Positions 1 to 10,755 of a DNA stretch of 64,000 nucleotides are shown here, one piece after another; position 1 is the stretch's first letter, and every line of letters begins with the position of its first letter. Below the pieces are notes generated by a model that saw only the letters and a program-made list of their open reading frames with translations, had not been told where the DNA came from and did not search any database. Both the position numbers and the translations under genes were made by a program. The stretch is from Guillardia theta CCMP2712 (Eukaryota > Cryptophyceae > Pyrenomonadales > Geminigeraceae). The stretch is from contig NW_005434632.1 of assembly GCF_000315625.1 (NCBI RefSeq), forward strand, positions 95,901 through 159,900, given 5' to 3'.

Positions 1-57
1 GGTGGGCCTTTCGTGGATGGAGTTGCCGACGAGACGCTGACGAGTGCAGCAGCATAG

Positions 58-578
58 ACGCTAGCAGCTGCCTGCCAGCGTTCAACCTCCTTGACGACGA
101 GCCCAGTTACGGCTCCATCCTTATCAGACAAGGCGTCAAGATCCCTGCTCGCTCGCAGAGGTAGTAGAGGACGAGATTTGTCTGTCTGTCTGTCTGTCTG
201 TCTGACTGACTGTATGTATGTATGTATGTTGTCAATTGTGAGGCTGATGTTGCCAAGAAGTCAACATTTTTCTGGTGGTGAATGGTGGTGTAGGACGATA
301 TTCGTTGGATCGAGCTCCGGTTGTTTTGCTGTTCGTGGGAACAAGAAACCATGGGAGGTGGTGGACAGAGACGCGAAGGGATTTGTCGACATTCTCCCGG
401 GCAAGGCAATAGATGTCGATGAATCGAAGGCGATCAAGGTATACCGAGTTACTTGACATCATATTCGCTCACGTGCGCTTGCATTGTGCCTTTCTTTCTT
501 CTCCTGCAGCTGGGTATGAGAGAGAAAGTCGTATGTTTCTGCGGGGAGCTTGTCTTCAAGTTCGACGTGTCGTCATGA
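58..578 (+). CDS. C-terminal part of an unrecognised protein (5' end outside window)
   Basis: Three exons can be joined in one frame: about 58-160, 294-438 and 510-578, with donors at 161 and 439 and acceptors ending at 293 and 509. The exon phases agree (2-base overhang AG joins G at 294, then phase 0). The product reads through LLDDEPSYGSILIRQG, a Gly/Ser-rich turn (TIFVGSSSG), an acidic stretch ending AIDVDESKAIK, and a final exon ending in GELVFKFDVSS before the TGA at 576-578. I do not recognise the family. The first exon may begin before base 58, because the same frame stays open to the window edge. The stop lies only 17 bases from the HGD stop on the opposite strand, so the 3' UTRs must overlap. 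Confidence 0.5.
181..229. repeat. (TCTG)n/(TATG)n microsatellite
   Basis: Six tandem TCTG units grade into four TATG units. The tract sits inside the intron between the first two exons of the partial gene at 58-578. Confidence 0.9.
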
Positions 579-595
579 GTGTTGTACATTGCCTC

Positions 596-2739
596 TTAAA
601 GGTTCAGACTTCTCCTCTCGAACCCCTTCCAGCATTCCTTCTCATCATCGTCCACGGCCTTCCTTCACAGAGGCAACATCTCTCACCTTGTACTGGGTGT
701 CGCGGAAGGGGCAGGACATGGCTTGAGGGGTTGGCTTGAGGATCTGCGACATCAAGTCATCGTCTCATCGTTGCGCGTCTCCTCAAACTCACCGCAGACG
801 TCTCGAACATGAACGCAAGGCCATCCTCGAACTTGACCGGCGACATCTCGGCCTCTGCGTCATGCGGGGGTTCAGAGCTCGCTGACACGCCTGCAAGCGC
901 GACCTTCCGCCCTCTCCGTCGTCTCTCTGTCCGGTCCATGGGCTGACATGCAGCAGTGCAGGGAGGCTCCTCCCGCGCTGAAGCCAACCTTCGCGTCATA
1001 CTTGCCCGAAATCTGATGCAATCAGGGCAATCAAAGGACGGGAACTGAACCACAACATTCGAGTCACCATGCCCATGAACTCTGACATGTAGTTCCTGTG
1101 GAAGTACGGAGGTCGGAACGTATCCTCTGCCACCATCCACCTTGGGGGGAAAATCACAAAGTCCACAGCAGACTCTCCCGCTGTCTCCGATGGGCAAGAC
1201 AAGACCGTGAAGATGGAAGGGTCTGCGGACTTGTCAGTTGATGCCGATGTCTCTGCACTCCGGTTCCGTTGCCTGGATGATCGTAGGAGACAGTGTTCAT
1301 CGTGCAGAAGGTTGTGAGGTTGTACCTGCAAGAGATCTGGTGAGACGAAGGGGACGCAGCGTTCAGGCTTCTCTAGACAAGATCTCACTTGAACGGGAGG
1401 TAGTTGCCGTGCCATGCAACGACGTTGAATGGGCTGTGGTGACTGATCTTCTTAACTTCAAGCAGACGCTCGTGTCATCATTTCAATGATGCGCATTCGA
1501 CAGATCTTACAGAGCTTCCCGCAGAACTTGTTGTATATCTTCACGTCTCCTTGCACTTCCTCGAAGCTGGCCGTTGGGTACTGCAGGAAGCAAATCACTT
1601 GGGGATAGCAACAGTCAATTCTGACTTGCCTCGAAGTCTCTGGCGTTTGCCAGCCCGTTGGATCCGATGGGTCCAAGGTCAGGAAGGCAGAAGTGACCTT
1701 GAAAACTCTCCAGCATGTATCCCCTGGCACTGTCCTGCTGCTCCACTCGGAAGACGATCCCCCGAGGGATGACGCAGATCTCATCTGAAAAGGAGGAAGG
1801 GACAGGGCAGGGAGGGAGGGAGAGAGAAACGAGGGAGGCAGGGAGGCAGGGAGGCAGGGAGGCAGGGAGGCAGGGAGGCAGGGAGGCAGGGAGGCAGGGA
1901 GGCAGGGAGGCAAGGAGGCAGGGAGGAAAGCAGCAAGTCACAAGAGCAGAAGACACGAAAAAGAAGGAACTTGCTTTGCTCGACATCAAGCTGTCCAAAC
2001 TCAGTTCGGATGCTCAAGGATCCAGTTTGTGGCACGATCAGCAAATCTCCTGTTTCAACGACAACACACGAAAGATGTCAATCAGGAATATCAGCAAACA
2101 ACCCCTTCTTTCAAGAGACTTCACCATCAGAGTTATAGAAAGCATCTTTCATCGACGTGTTGCAAGCGTACATGTAGATCGCCACGCCTCTGCACAAACA
2201 TCTTCACATCAACAACCAGCAGTGACCTCCTCTTACTTCTTTGCTGATGGATCCCCTGCCCCAGCAATGCTCCACAGCCCTTGCAGAAAAGTCACGGGAG
2301 TGCCGTCGGGTGCAAGAGGAGCAGGTTTCCATCGGAGCTGTAAAATATCAGTCAAGCAAGGAACAAGGAACAAGGGTGCAACACAGCATACCTGGTTTGG
2401 ATTTCCATCAAGGTGGTCGTACTTGGTCGCCACGTGCTTGAACACGTCCTCGTCGTCTTGCACAAACTCTTCCTCATCCACAGTGGGCATGGTTCTGTAC
2501 AGCCATGACCTCAGGTTCTTGGATCTTGTCATCGTGAAGGATGAGCCGGAAAGCTGTTCTGCATACAGCCCCCTGGGGCATCGCTGAGGATTGTTCTGAC
2601 CTCTTGGAAGGGAACCTGGCAAGGCCTCTGACTTCATTTTCGTGTCAGTTCGTCGTCACAAGTCGGCACGAGTGCCTTTTACCTCGAACTCGTTGCCGAA
2701 GCCCCGCAGGTAGGTTCTGTTGTGCTTGTTGTCGCTCAT
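596..2739 (-). CDS. HGD: Homogentisate 1,2-dioxygenase, 14 exons
   Basis: Cleaves the homogentisate ring to maleylacetoacetate in tyrosine and phenylalanine catabolism (cytosolic, Fe(II)-dependent). Exons: 2683-2739, 2392-2625, 2237-2337, 2125-2189, 1975-2049, 1630-1784, 1511-1580, 1389-1455, 1273-1325, 1068-1222, 904-1012, 793-881, 687-743 and 596-658. They sum to 1350 bases, about 449 residues, close to the usual ~445. Family landmarks appear in order: [99 protein letters not shown] and GLAFMFET. The HRN and EFMG residues are in the Fe-binding region. Three introns (1785-1974, 1581-1629, 1223-1272) need GC donors. Frame is kept near the 3' end only if 882-903 (22 nt) and 659-686 (28 nt) are removed; these could be tiny introns or sequence errors. 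The start at 2739 is the first Met matching the conserved N-terminus. Confidence 0.93.
1833..1925. repeat. GGAGGCAG minisatellite in an HGD intron
   Basis: About ten tandem copies of the 8-mer GGAGGCAG (CTGCCTCC on the HGD strand). The array fills most of the HGD intron 1785-1974 and sits just upstream of that intron's acceptor, acting as a long polypyrimidine tract in the transcript. Confidence 0.9.
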
Positions 2740-3100
2740 GCTGATGGATATCACCTGCAGGAGCACAGGTTCTCATCAACATGAAGCAGTGCACCGTGTT
2801 GTTCAATGAATGGTTATCCAAACCATCTGGGCCACAATGGTTGTGACATGGTGGCCTCATCAACCTACTCCTACATGCCTTCACGTCTAGAGACGATTGG
2901 TCATACCAAGAGATTCGACCAGGAATGTATCCATCCTTCAGCAAGTATCCTTCACCTTTCACGTATGCATCTTCCTCCCTCCTCCCCGCCACCCTTCTCT
3001 GCTCTCCTTCCCTCCTTGGTCCCCATTCCTTGTTTCCCTTCCTGCTTTCCCACAAACTGCAGCCCGCAACAACTCTATCCGGCTCCAAATCGCAAGGGTA
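2740..3100. other. HGD 5' flank, no gene seen
   Basis: This is the upstream flank of HGD on the - strand. A CCTGCAG word just before the HGD start could be an acceptor, so a 5' UTR intron is possible. The remainder is CT-rich (2970-3050) and I see no supported coding exon. Confidence 0.4.
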
Positions 3101-4110
3101 CCACAGGGGTAGTAGGGTAGTGGACCCCACCAACCGCAGCTGAATAATTCCTGGGGTAATGTACGGGTGGGTAGCCGAAACTCAGGGGTAGAAGGGTTCA
3201 ATCCGATCATGCCGCAGACGGTGCGGAAGCGGCTGAGGCCGCCCGGGGTGCAACTTGCAACTCGTCAACTTGGCAAGGGGCCGACCGTACGGTTCCGAGT
3301 GACTGAGACTCGCCCCGGCGGGGACCGCCCGCGGCCCGCCGTACTGACCCTCCGGGCGGCCAACTTCTTGATTTGCGTGGGGAAGCCTCAGGCCTACTAC
3401 GGAGTACTCCGAGGCAAGCCTTTCACTGGCGGGGTCACTGGCAATGATTCGAGCCCGCCGCCGCCGTCACGCCGGCGGAACCATCGGAGCAGGCTTGGAA
3501 CCCTCCGAGCCCCGGCGGCCGGCGGCTCGGCGCGCGGCGGGGGGCCGGGCACTGCGGCATGCCCCGCGAGCCTCGGAGCGCATCATTCGCGGCCAAGTTG
3601 CCTACAGACGTACGGTCACAGACGGTTTGGTACAGTACGGTTTTCGGAACTCGGAACCGTCGCGGGCGCCCGGCCGCGCGCGGCGCACCATGACAGTTGA
3701 GTCACTAAGACGCCCGGCCTGTGACTCGGAGGCTCGGTGACCGTACGTCGGACTGTTTGATCACCCGGCCGAAGTTCGCTGGCACAACTTAGCGGCGGGA
3801 CTCCTGAGTGGGAACGCCGGCGGCCGGTTCCGCGGCGCGGCCGCGCGCATCATGGCCCGGCCCCACCGGCCCGCCGCCCCGCCGCGCCCCGCCGCCGATC
3901 AGTCCGATCGGCCGCCACTAACGGCGGGGTTGAACTCTGGCCTCAGTGCCGCGCCCCCGAGCCGGCGCCCCCCGCAGTGACTCGGCCAAGGGCCGTCCCA
4001 GTTGAACGGCGGTCCGAACGCGCGTCAGTCGGACCGTCCGACGGTCGGTCCTTTACTCAAAGTTAAGTCGGTCACTGTGCGGCACCCGGTGACCGTGACC
4101 GCCGGAGAGT
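3100..4110. repeat. GC-rich island 1, putative non-coding repeat element
   Basis: A sharp compositional change begins about 3160: long CG-rich runs, many CpG, and words such as CGGAACTCGGAACCG (3652 region) and GGACCGTCCGACGG (4030 region). It ends at 4052-4068 with TTTACTCAAAGTTAAGT, which recurs at the other islands. Open frames across it have the composition expected of GC-rich random sequence and show no domain. No transposase or terminal inverted repeat was seen. Confidence 0.6.
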
Positions 4111-5090
4111 TCCGTTTTCCGAACCGTAAACGGCGGATCCCTGTCGGACAACTCCGATAGTAAACTCGACATGACTGAACTCGGATCACTGAGACGCCGC
4201 GGCTTCAACGGTTCACAGCGTGAAACGATAGGGGTTGAGAGGTTGAATTTAGGCAGATCATGCGCGAAGAGACGGATCTTGGTGTCAGGCTTATCTTTAC
4301 GTGGTCGGTGAGCCGCAGGGGGCCGCGGCGGCTCAGACCCCCTCCTCCTCAGCAGATTCTCCGGTTGACGGGCACATACCAAGAGTAGGGGTGAGTCCGG
4401 GCCCTGTTTTACACGGGTGGGTTGATGCGAAGTGAGATGATTGGGGTCATGTAACTGGTACGTTGTGCGAAAAGGTTACACGAAAAGACTTGATTTCGCT
4501 TCCATCCGGTTTAACACAGTGGGTGAAAAACTAGGATTTCACGTCAACATGTGTCTCAAGGTGTCGCAGCTGACCTGAACCTCAATGTCCTGTTACGGTA
4601 CATGGCTGGCAGCTGCCTGGGTTCTCTTCCTTGTGACCTTGTCCATTTAACTTAGAGCTCCAATCGAGAAAAACCACCACATACCCCATATGTGTTGGAC
4701 CCCCTACATGGCTGCTTCGTGAGAACCTGGCAGGCGGTTGGGAAGAGGCTCGAGTGGGTAGTACGTACGGAGTTTTTTCTCCTGAGGGTGGGTCCGATCA
4801 CGGGAGGGGGTAGGGGTGGTGGGTGTGAGTATTCGGATGGACGCATCGAAGAGTCCTAAGGCCCTTTTGAGCCAGAGATGGGGACAAGCACCGGTGTGGG
4901 TTCAGGGATCTCCGAGGAGGGTGGGTGGTCTCGAAGGTCATCGTAATCCTATGAGGGGTATAGGGGTGAGAAGCTCATAGTTCAAGGGGTGGGAGGTCTG
5001 GAGGAAGGGGGGGAGGGGGTGGTGTGGGGGAAACAGTAAAGGAGGCTACAAAAGAGGAAGAAGGCGAGAGCGCGGCAGAACGCAAGGAGC
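4111..5090. promoter_or_regulatory. Intergenic spacer with G-run arrays upstream of the first Y-N-R-A gene
   Basis: From about 4380 the + strand carries recurring G runs separated by T or A (for example GGGGGTAGGGGTGGTGGG near 4807 and GGGAGGGGGTGGTGTGGGGG near 5010), ending some 55 bases before the start codon at 5091. No coding exon was identified. Similar arrays flank other genes here, so a promoter role is plausible but inferred. Confidence 0.4.
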
Positions 5091-5648
5091 ATGTGCAGAG
5101 CATTCGAACTTCCTTCCAGGACCCCTCCTGCATCCTCCTGTGTTGCCCTCCCTCTCCAGTCCCTCGGGACTGACTCGACCAGCATGGTCAAGGACGGAGT
5201 CTGCTCTGCTCTCCCTTCCGAGAACATGAGCAAGGCTTCCTTCAAGGAGGTGATTCAAGAATCCACGGTCAAGAAGCAATGCCCCTTTAGCGCCGAGGGA
5301 TTCGATCTCCTTGAATGGATGCATCAGATGGAAGATGCTCTGACTGAGGTGCATTCAAGTGACGACGAGGTCGAAGAGGAAGAAGTTCTCTCCCAGGCGA
5401 AGGAGTCCTTTCCCGAGCCTGTCGAGCAAGACGACTTCCGCAAGACCGCCAGTGCTCCTCAAAGCCGCGGCTACGAGTTGCTCGAGGTCGACGACTTCCC
5501 CCTCTTCAAGACTCTCAGTGCTCCCATGTCTGTGACCAAGCTTCAATCAACGATTGCCGGCGGAGAGTTTGAGTTTGCGACGTTCAGTCGACCAGATCGC
5601 ACGCGAGCAGAGTACAACAGAGCTGTGGGACACTTTGCAAAGCAGTGA
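5091..5648 (+). CDS. Small intronless protein with C-terminal Y-N-R-A motif (member 1)
   Basis: A single exon of 185 codons. The product is acidic in the middle (HSSDDEVEEEE) and contains two related segments (FRKTASAPQSRGYELLEVDD and FPLFKTLSAPMSVTKL) sharing the pattern KT-x-SAP. It ends RAEYNRAVGHFAKQ. The same ending pattern, basic residue then Y-N-R-A, closes the proteins at 24033-24545 and 55770-56183, so these look like members of one family. No known domain, signal peptide or membrane segment is evident. In-frame Met codons at residues 32 and 46 are alternative starts. AACAATAAATTT at 5711-5722 is a probable polyadenylation signal, and the same word follows the third member. Function unknown. 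Confidence 0.7.
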   Translation: MCRAFELPSRTPPASSCVALPLQSLGTDSTSMVKDGVCSALPSENMSKASFKEVIQESTVKKQCPFSAEGFDLLEWMHQMEDALTEVHSSDDEVEEEEVLSQAKESFPEPVEQDDFRKTASAPQSRGYELLEVDDFPLFKTLSAPMSVTKLQSTIAGGEFEFATFSRPDRTRAEYNRAVGHFAKQ

Positions 5649-5915
5649 CGGCCAATAAACGCATGTTAACACGTATGATGAGAACACGGATTATAAGCTG
5701 TTTAGGAATGTAACAATAAATTTATTCATTTACTACCATCCACAGCGTTCGCCATGATCTTGCAAGAGCTTTATCTTTTCTTCATGTGTTTCATTAAAGC
5801 TTCATACGAATATGCGCAAGATCACTTTGATAATTGATCACCATTTGTGATGAAGCATACATTCGACAACATTTCTTCATTCAGCAAGTATGAAGTTGAA
5901 CATCGTTGACAAATG
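5649..5915. other. Convergent 3' spacer
   Basis: AT-rich spacer between the convergent Y-N-R-A gene and the MINDY4-like gene. It holds AACAATAAATTT at 5711-5722 (polyadenylation signal for the + gene) and no coding exon. Confidence 0.5.
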
Positions 5916-7963
5916 TCACGACCCCAACAACGTTCTGTGCCTGATCACGTGCGCTGAAGCTTTTGAAATCAAAGAATCTGAAATGAATATCAGCATCTTT
6001 CTTAGATCAAGATGACCTCTCACAGGATCAGATCCGTTCCAGTCGACAACAGCTTGAGGCCACTTGGTCCTTATGCAGTGTTCAAGGGGAGGAGTGAGGT
6101 CAATGCTGGGATCCATCGGCCCCTTGCCGCAGTGAGAGTTTGAATTCTTCCAGGAAACAGAGAGTCGAATAGTCTCGTCTTGCTTGGCTAGCTCATCGTA
6201 GTAGTATAAATCAATCTCCTTGGATCCTTCGGAATTCTGCCAAATCGACAGTAAAGATGCCGTGATTGTATCATACACAATCACCTCGAGAGCATCTAGA
6301 TTGGCGGAGAAGAAAACAGAAAAATGAGACTCAGAGCAAACTACCCATACTGGGTACTTCGGATTTTTCAAGAGGGATCCAACTTCAATGCTTCTGTAAT
6401 GCTCAAAAAGGGAGAAAAAGCCAATCTGAAAACAGACATGAGAAACATCTGGCTTGAACAAAGCCTTTACTTCTTGGTCTCACCTCAGTCGAGCAGGATA
6501 TTCCGTTCAGCGTCAAGCCATCAAGCTCCTTGGTACCATCGAACACGTGGGGAACAGCCTTGCCCACCAGAAGGAGGTTAACCATCTCTTGGCTAAACAA
6601 AAGTTGTCATTCTGTGATTTCTGTGGCCATGTTGCTCAAACCTGCAATAGTTGTGTTGCCCCATAAGCTTCACGTTCGCGTCGAATGACTCCATGTCCTT
6701 GTGAACGTTGCTGGGTCCTCGAGAGAGGATGGCCGAGTAGAGGAAGCATGCAAGGCCTTGAGTGTCGTCCCCGAGCAAAGAAGCCTGCAAAGATATTCAG
6801 TGGCTTTCTTGCAACACATTAGCAGAGATCGACAGTACCTGGTGATCCTGTATCAATCTCCTCATATCAGCCCTGGAACTGACTTCGCAGACCATCAGGC
6901 ACTCTGTCAATCCATCGTCCTTGTAGTTCAAACGCATCTTCTCTTCGTCATCGCCATGAGAGGATCGCCGGCTTCCAGGTATCGCCAGAGTAGCCTTGCT
7001 TCCACCAGCTTGCCAAAGGATATCGCATACGGCATCCATCAGAGCTTCTCGGGCCTCACTCTCTCGAACCATTTCAGGATCAAACCTCCTCTTCTTCAAC
7101 AGCATGTTCTTGATCAGGCAAGCTTGCACACATGCCAGAATACCGCACGGCCCTCCCTCCTTCTGAACAAGCCCGTACTTTAGGTGCGCTGCCGCATTGA
7201 AGAAAAAACCTTGCTTCCATGAACCAGGGAACGAAATCTTTGCATTCCCAAACACTATCGACCTCAGTTCAAACGCTTCCTTAATGGAGATCCTGTTGAA
7301 CTTGAAGCTCTTCTTCTCTTTGGTCAGATCGGACGATTGATTTCGCAGGCTCATCGAAGCAAGATCGTCTCCAACGTCGTCAAGATCCTCCACAACACAC
7401 TCGTTGTGGTCCATCTGACTCTTGCTCACTCCATGCCCCCTCCTTCTGAACACGTTTGCCGCAGAATAATCGTTCCCTACAGAAATGCTAGCAACATTAT
7501 CGTCGTGATGACGATGATCCACGTGGAATTTCTCTATCCTTTCACTGTCAGCGTGCTTGTCGACTGGTTTCGGCTTGTGGTGCCCATCCACCTTGTCTTT
7601 GTCTTCCTTGTCCAAGACTTTTCCTGGTTTCTCAGACTTCTCAACCTCATCTGACTTCTTTTCTTTGAGAGTGACGGCCTTGTTGTGCAAGTACTCCACC
7701 AGAACCTCCAAACACGACGCAAGAGCCTCCTCCCCTCTCTCCTTGTTCCTCTTCACCATCTTCTCGATCCCCAGAGACCTCGAAAGCTCCGATCTCTTGG
7801 TAGTCCTCCCTTCCTTGGGCGGCGCCTCCTTGTTCAGGGCCTCCAGTGCTCCCTTGAGCCCCTTGCTGTTCAGGTACTCTCGCACTAGTGCCTCCCCGAG
7901 CGCTTCTACCTCCTCCCGCCCCATTGCAGCCCGGTTGTCGTTGAATGATGTCGTGGCCCGCAT
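5916..7963 (-). CDS. MINDY4: MINDY-4/FAM188-type Lys48-ubiquitin deubiquitinase
   Basis: Predicted cysteine deubiquitinase of the MINDY family. Exons are 6839-7963, 6642-6784, 6484-6592 and 5916-6425, with consistent phases, giving about 628 residues. The N-terminus has a LisH-like helix pair (VREYLNSKGLKGALEAL); residues ~60-190 are charged and low-complexity. The catalytic domain begins SFPGSWKQGFFF and carries the Cys motif QKEGGPCGILACVQACL (Cys about residue 269), then NLLLVGKAVPHVFDG, LFEHYRSIEVGSLLKNP and VVCSESHFSVFF with the catalytic His. It closes LYYYDELAKQDETIRLSV and CIRTKWPQAVVDWNGSDP, typical of MINDY3/4. A Met at residue 14 aligns better with animal starts than the first one. 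A 39-base GT-AG stretch in the last exon (around 5977-6015) is a multiple of three and might also be an intron. Confidence 0.88.
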
Positions 7964-8548
7964 CCCCCCCAGGTTCGATTTATCTGAGGCGGGCCGATGA
8001 ATGGATCTGCAGGGTCCTTAGTGAGGAAAATGGGGGGGTAGTAGCCCATCCACCTTTTGGCGGGAAAACTTTCATTGTTTGGCAGGGCAGTGACCAACAT
8101 ACTTTGATATTTCAAATGTAAGACAAATATTTGAAGAAAAATTTCGAAAATTCGAAGGGAGTCTTTGAATTCATGGAGGGGATACCTTTCCAAACGGAGG
8201 GTAGTATTGAGAGACACGGGTATATTTGAGGACAAAATTAGGGGTCTAGGGGTGGATGCTGCTGCTGAGGGACCGGTGCGATAATGCACAAGTTTGGGTT
8301 GTCCCTGAGCCCGAGTTCACCTGGTGGGGGTTGATATACACAGGGTAGGGGTACTTCATTATATTCCTTAAGTAGCAGAGCTTGAATTATATTTAATAAA
8401 CAACTTAAGGAAAAACACTAAAGTCTATTTGATGCACTTGGCAATGAGCCAAAGTGAAATTATGGTGGGTGGGGTATTCAAAGTACCGGTGCAGAGGTCC
8501 ATCAGTATCATCAGGGGTAGGGGGTGGTAGAGCGCGCGGGAGGCAGTC
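7964..8548. promoter_or_regulatory. Divergent G-rich spacer between MINDY4 and CCT5
   Basis: Spacer between two divergently transcribed genes. It has G-run clusters at 8028-8042, 8240-8256, 8323-8350 and 8513-8526 of the GGGGTAGGGG(G/T)TG type and an AT-rich core at about 8100-8170. The last cluster lies roughly 22 bases before the CCT5 start codon. No coding exon was found; use as a bidirectional promoter is inferred from gene orientation. Confidence 0.45.
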
Positions 8549-10739
8549 ATGAGCCTTGTGTTCGACGAGTATGGCAGGCCCTTCATCATCATCAAGGAGC
8601 AATCTTCCAAGACCAGACTTAAGGGACTTGCTGCTCTCAAGGTAGTCTCTCCTCCCTCCCTCCCTCCCTCCTCCTTGCATGCCTCCTGTCTCTCTCCTGC
8701 TCTCTGCCCCTTGCGCTCCCTCCATTGGAACCCGTCGTGCTGTTTGCATATTCTGCACATCCTTTCACCAGCGTCTCCACCTGCGCCTCTCTGTCATCTA
8801 TATTTCCTCCGCATTGTTTGAAACTTGTCACACTCACCTCGCAACACGACCATTGCTGGTTTGTGAGGGCTGTTTGTTGACAAGAAACAAGAAATTAGAT
8901 GGTGTATGATTCATGGCATGACTACAATTGAATGTTGATCATTCGTTTCAACGGTGTCATGGTTTGTTTGCCTATATACTTTGATGAATGGACCCGCTTC
9001 AGGAAAATTTTACATCATTCTTCTCAATCATGCTGTTGTTTGTCGCTGCATTTCTCCTGTTGCCCAAACATTGGATTGAAGAAAGCAGAAAGCGGTTGTG
9101 ACTGGTTTACTTTCTTGCAGTCCAACATCATTGCTGCTCGATCAGTAGCTAGCACGCTGAGATCCTCCCTGGGACCGAAGGGTAAAAGCACGAGCTGCAA
9201 TCACCGTGTGTAACTAATGAAATGCAGGGATGGACAAAATTCTTGTGAGTGGCGATGGCGACGTCTGTGTTTCCAATGACGGAGCCACGATACTTGAGAG
9301 GATGGAGGTTGAGAATCAAATCGCAAAGCTCATGGTGGAGCTGTCCAAGTCTCAGGATCAGGAGATCGGGGATGGGACCACAGGAGTGGTGGTCCTAGCC
9401 GGAGCGCTGCTGGAGCAGGCAGAGCTTTTGTTAGACAGGGGCCTACACCCTCGCAGAATATCCGAGGGGTTCGAAGTAGCATGCAAGGTAGCATGCGACC
9501 ACCTGGACAAGATCTGCGACAAGATCCACTTCACCCCCCACGAGACCTCCGAGCTCCTTACTGTAGCGAAGACCACCTTGTCCTCCAAGATGTGAGACGC
9601 TCTTGCCCGCGCATGCTCAAAGTTGTAACGCTGATCCCCTGTGCAGTGTGACGAGGGCCTTGGATCAGATGGCGAACCTTGCTGTCAGCGCCATCATGGC
9701 TGTTGCTGACTTCGAGAGGAAAGATGTCAACCTGGACTTGATCAAGATGGAGGGCAAGGTAGGAGGGCAGATGGAAGACTCTATGCTGGTTTCCGGTATC
9801 GTGCTGGATAAGGACATCAGCCATCCTGGAATGGCCAAGACCATCAAGGACGCCAAGATCTGTATCCTGACATGTCCGTTTGAGCCGCCCAAACCTAAGA
9901 CCAAGCACAACATTCAGATCGACACTGTTGAGAAGTATCAGACGCTCTACAAGCAAGAGCAGGAATACTTCGTTGACATGGTGAAGAAGATCAAGGATTC
10001 TGGCGCAACTCTGGCCATCTGCCAATGGGGATTTGATGACGAGGCCAACCATCTCTTGTATCAAAATGAGCTGCCCGCTGTTCGCTGGGTTGGAGGAGTG
10101 GAGATCGAGCTGCTGGCTATCGCTACTGGAGCACGGATCGTTCCGAGATTCTCGGAGTTGACTCCTGAGAAGCTGGGCAAGGCCGGGGTCGTGAGGGAGG
10201 TCTCGTTCGGAACAACCAAGGACAAGATGTTGTTCATTGAGAATTGTGAGAACAGCAAGGCAGTTACCATCTTCGTGCGCGGAGCAAACAAGATGATCAT
10301 CGATGAGATCAAGCGCTCAATTCATGATGCTCTTTGCATGGTGCGCAACCTTGTTCGGGACAACCGGATCGTGTACGGCGGCGGATCTTCTGAGATCGCC
10401 TGCTCTCTCGCCGTGAGCGACGCAGCCAGCAAGGTCACGGGGGTCGACCAGTACGCCATGCGAGCCTTCTCGGATGCGCTGGAAGCGATTCCCATGGCCT
10501 TGTCGGAGAATAGCGGCCTCCCCGGGATCGAGAGCCTCGCGGCGTTGAAGCAGCGGCAGGTGCAAGAGAAGAATCCCTGGTTGGGGGTTGACTGCAAGAT
10601 GGTGGGAACCAACGACATGAAGAGCCAGAAAGTTCTGGAGACTCTCCACGGGAAGAAGCAGCAGTTCATGCTTGCGACGCAGGTTGTGAAGATGATCCTC
10701 AAGATCGACGATGTCATCTCACCCTCTGAGTACGAGTGA
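8549..10739 (+). CDS. CCT5: T-complex protein 1 subunit epsilon (CCT5)
   Basis: Epsilon subunit of the cytosolic TRiC/CCT chaperonin, which folds actin and tubulin. Four exons (8549-8641, 9121-9181, 9228-9591, 9647-10739) join in phase to 1611 bases, 536 residues, the normal size. Epsilon-type landmarks: [14 protein letters not shown] near the N-terminus, [17 protein letters not shown], the ATPase motifs [10 protein letters not shown] and [14 protein letters not shown], then [84 protein letters not shown] and MALSENSGL. The first intron (8642-9120, 479 bases) is the longest and follows the N-terminal exon. The stop codon is 16 bases from the stop of the convergent Yae1-like gene, so transcripts must overlap. 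Confidence 0.97.
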
Positions 10740-10755
10740 TGCTTATAAATGTACT

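Noticed and set aside
3167-3740. Long open frames inside GC-rich island 1
   Set aside because: High GC removes stop codons by chance. No domain and no similarity between the islands' putative proteins was seen, and frames are open on several phases.
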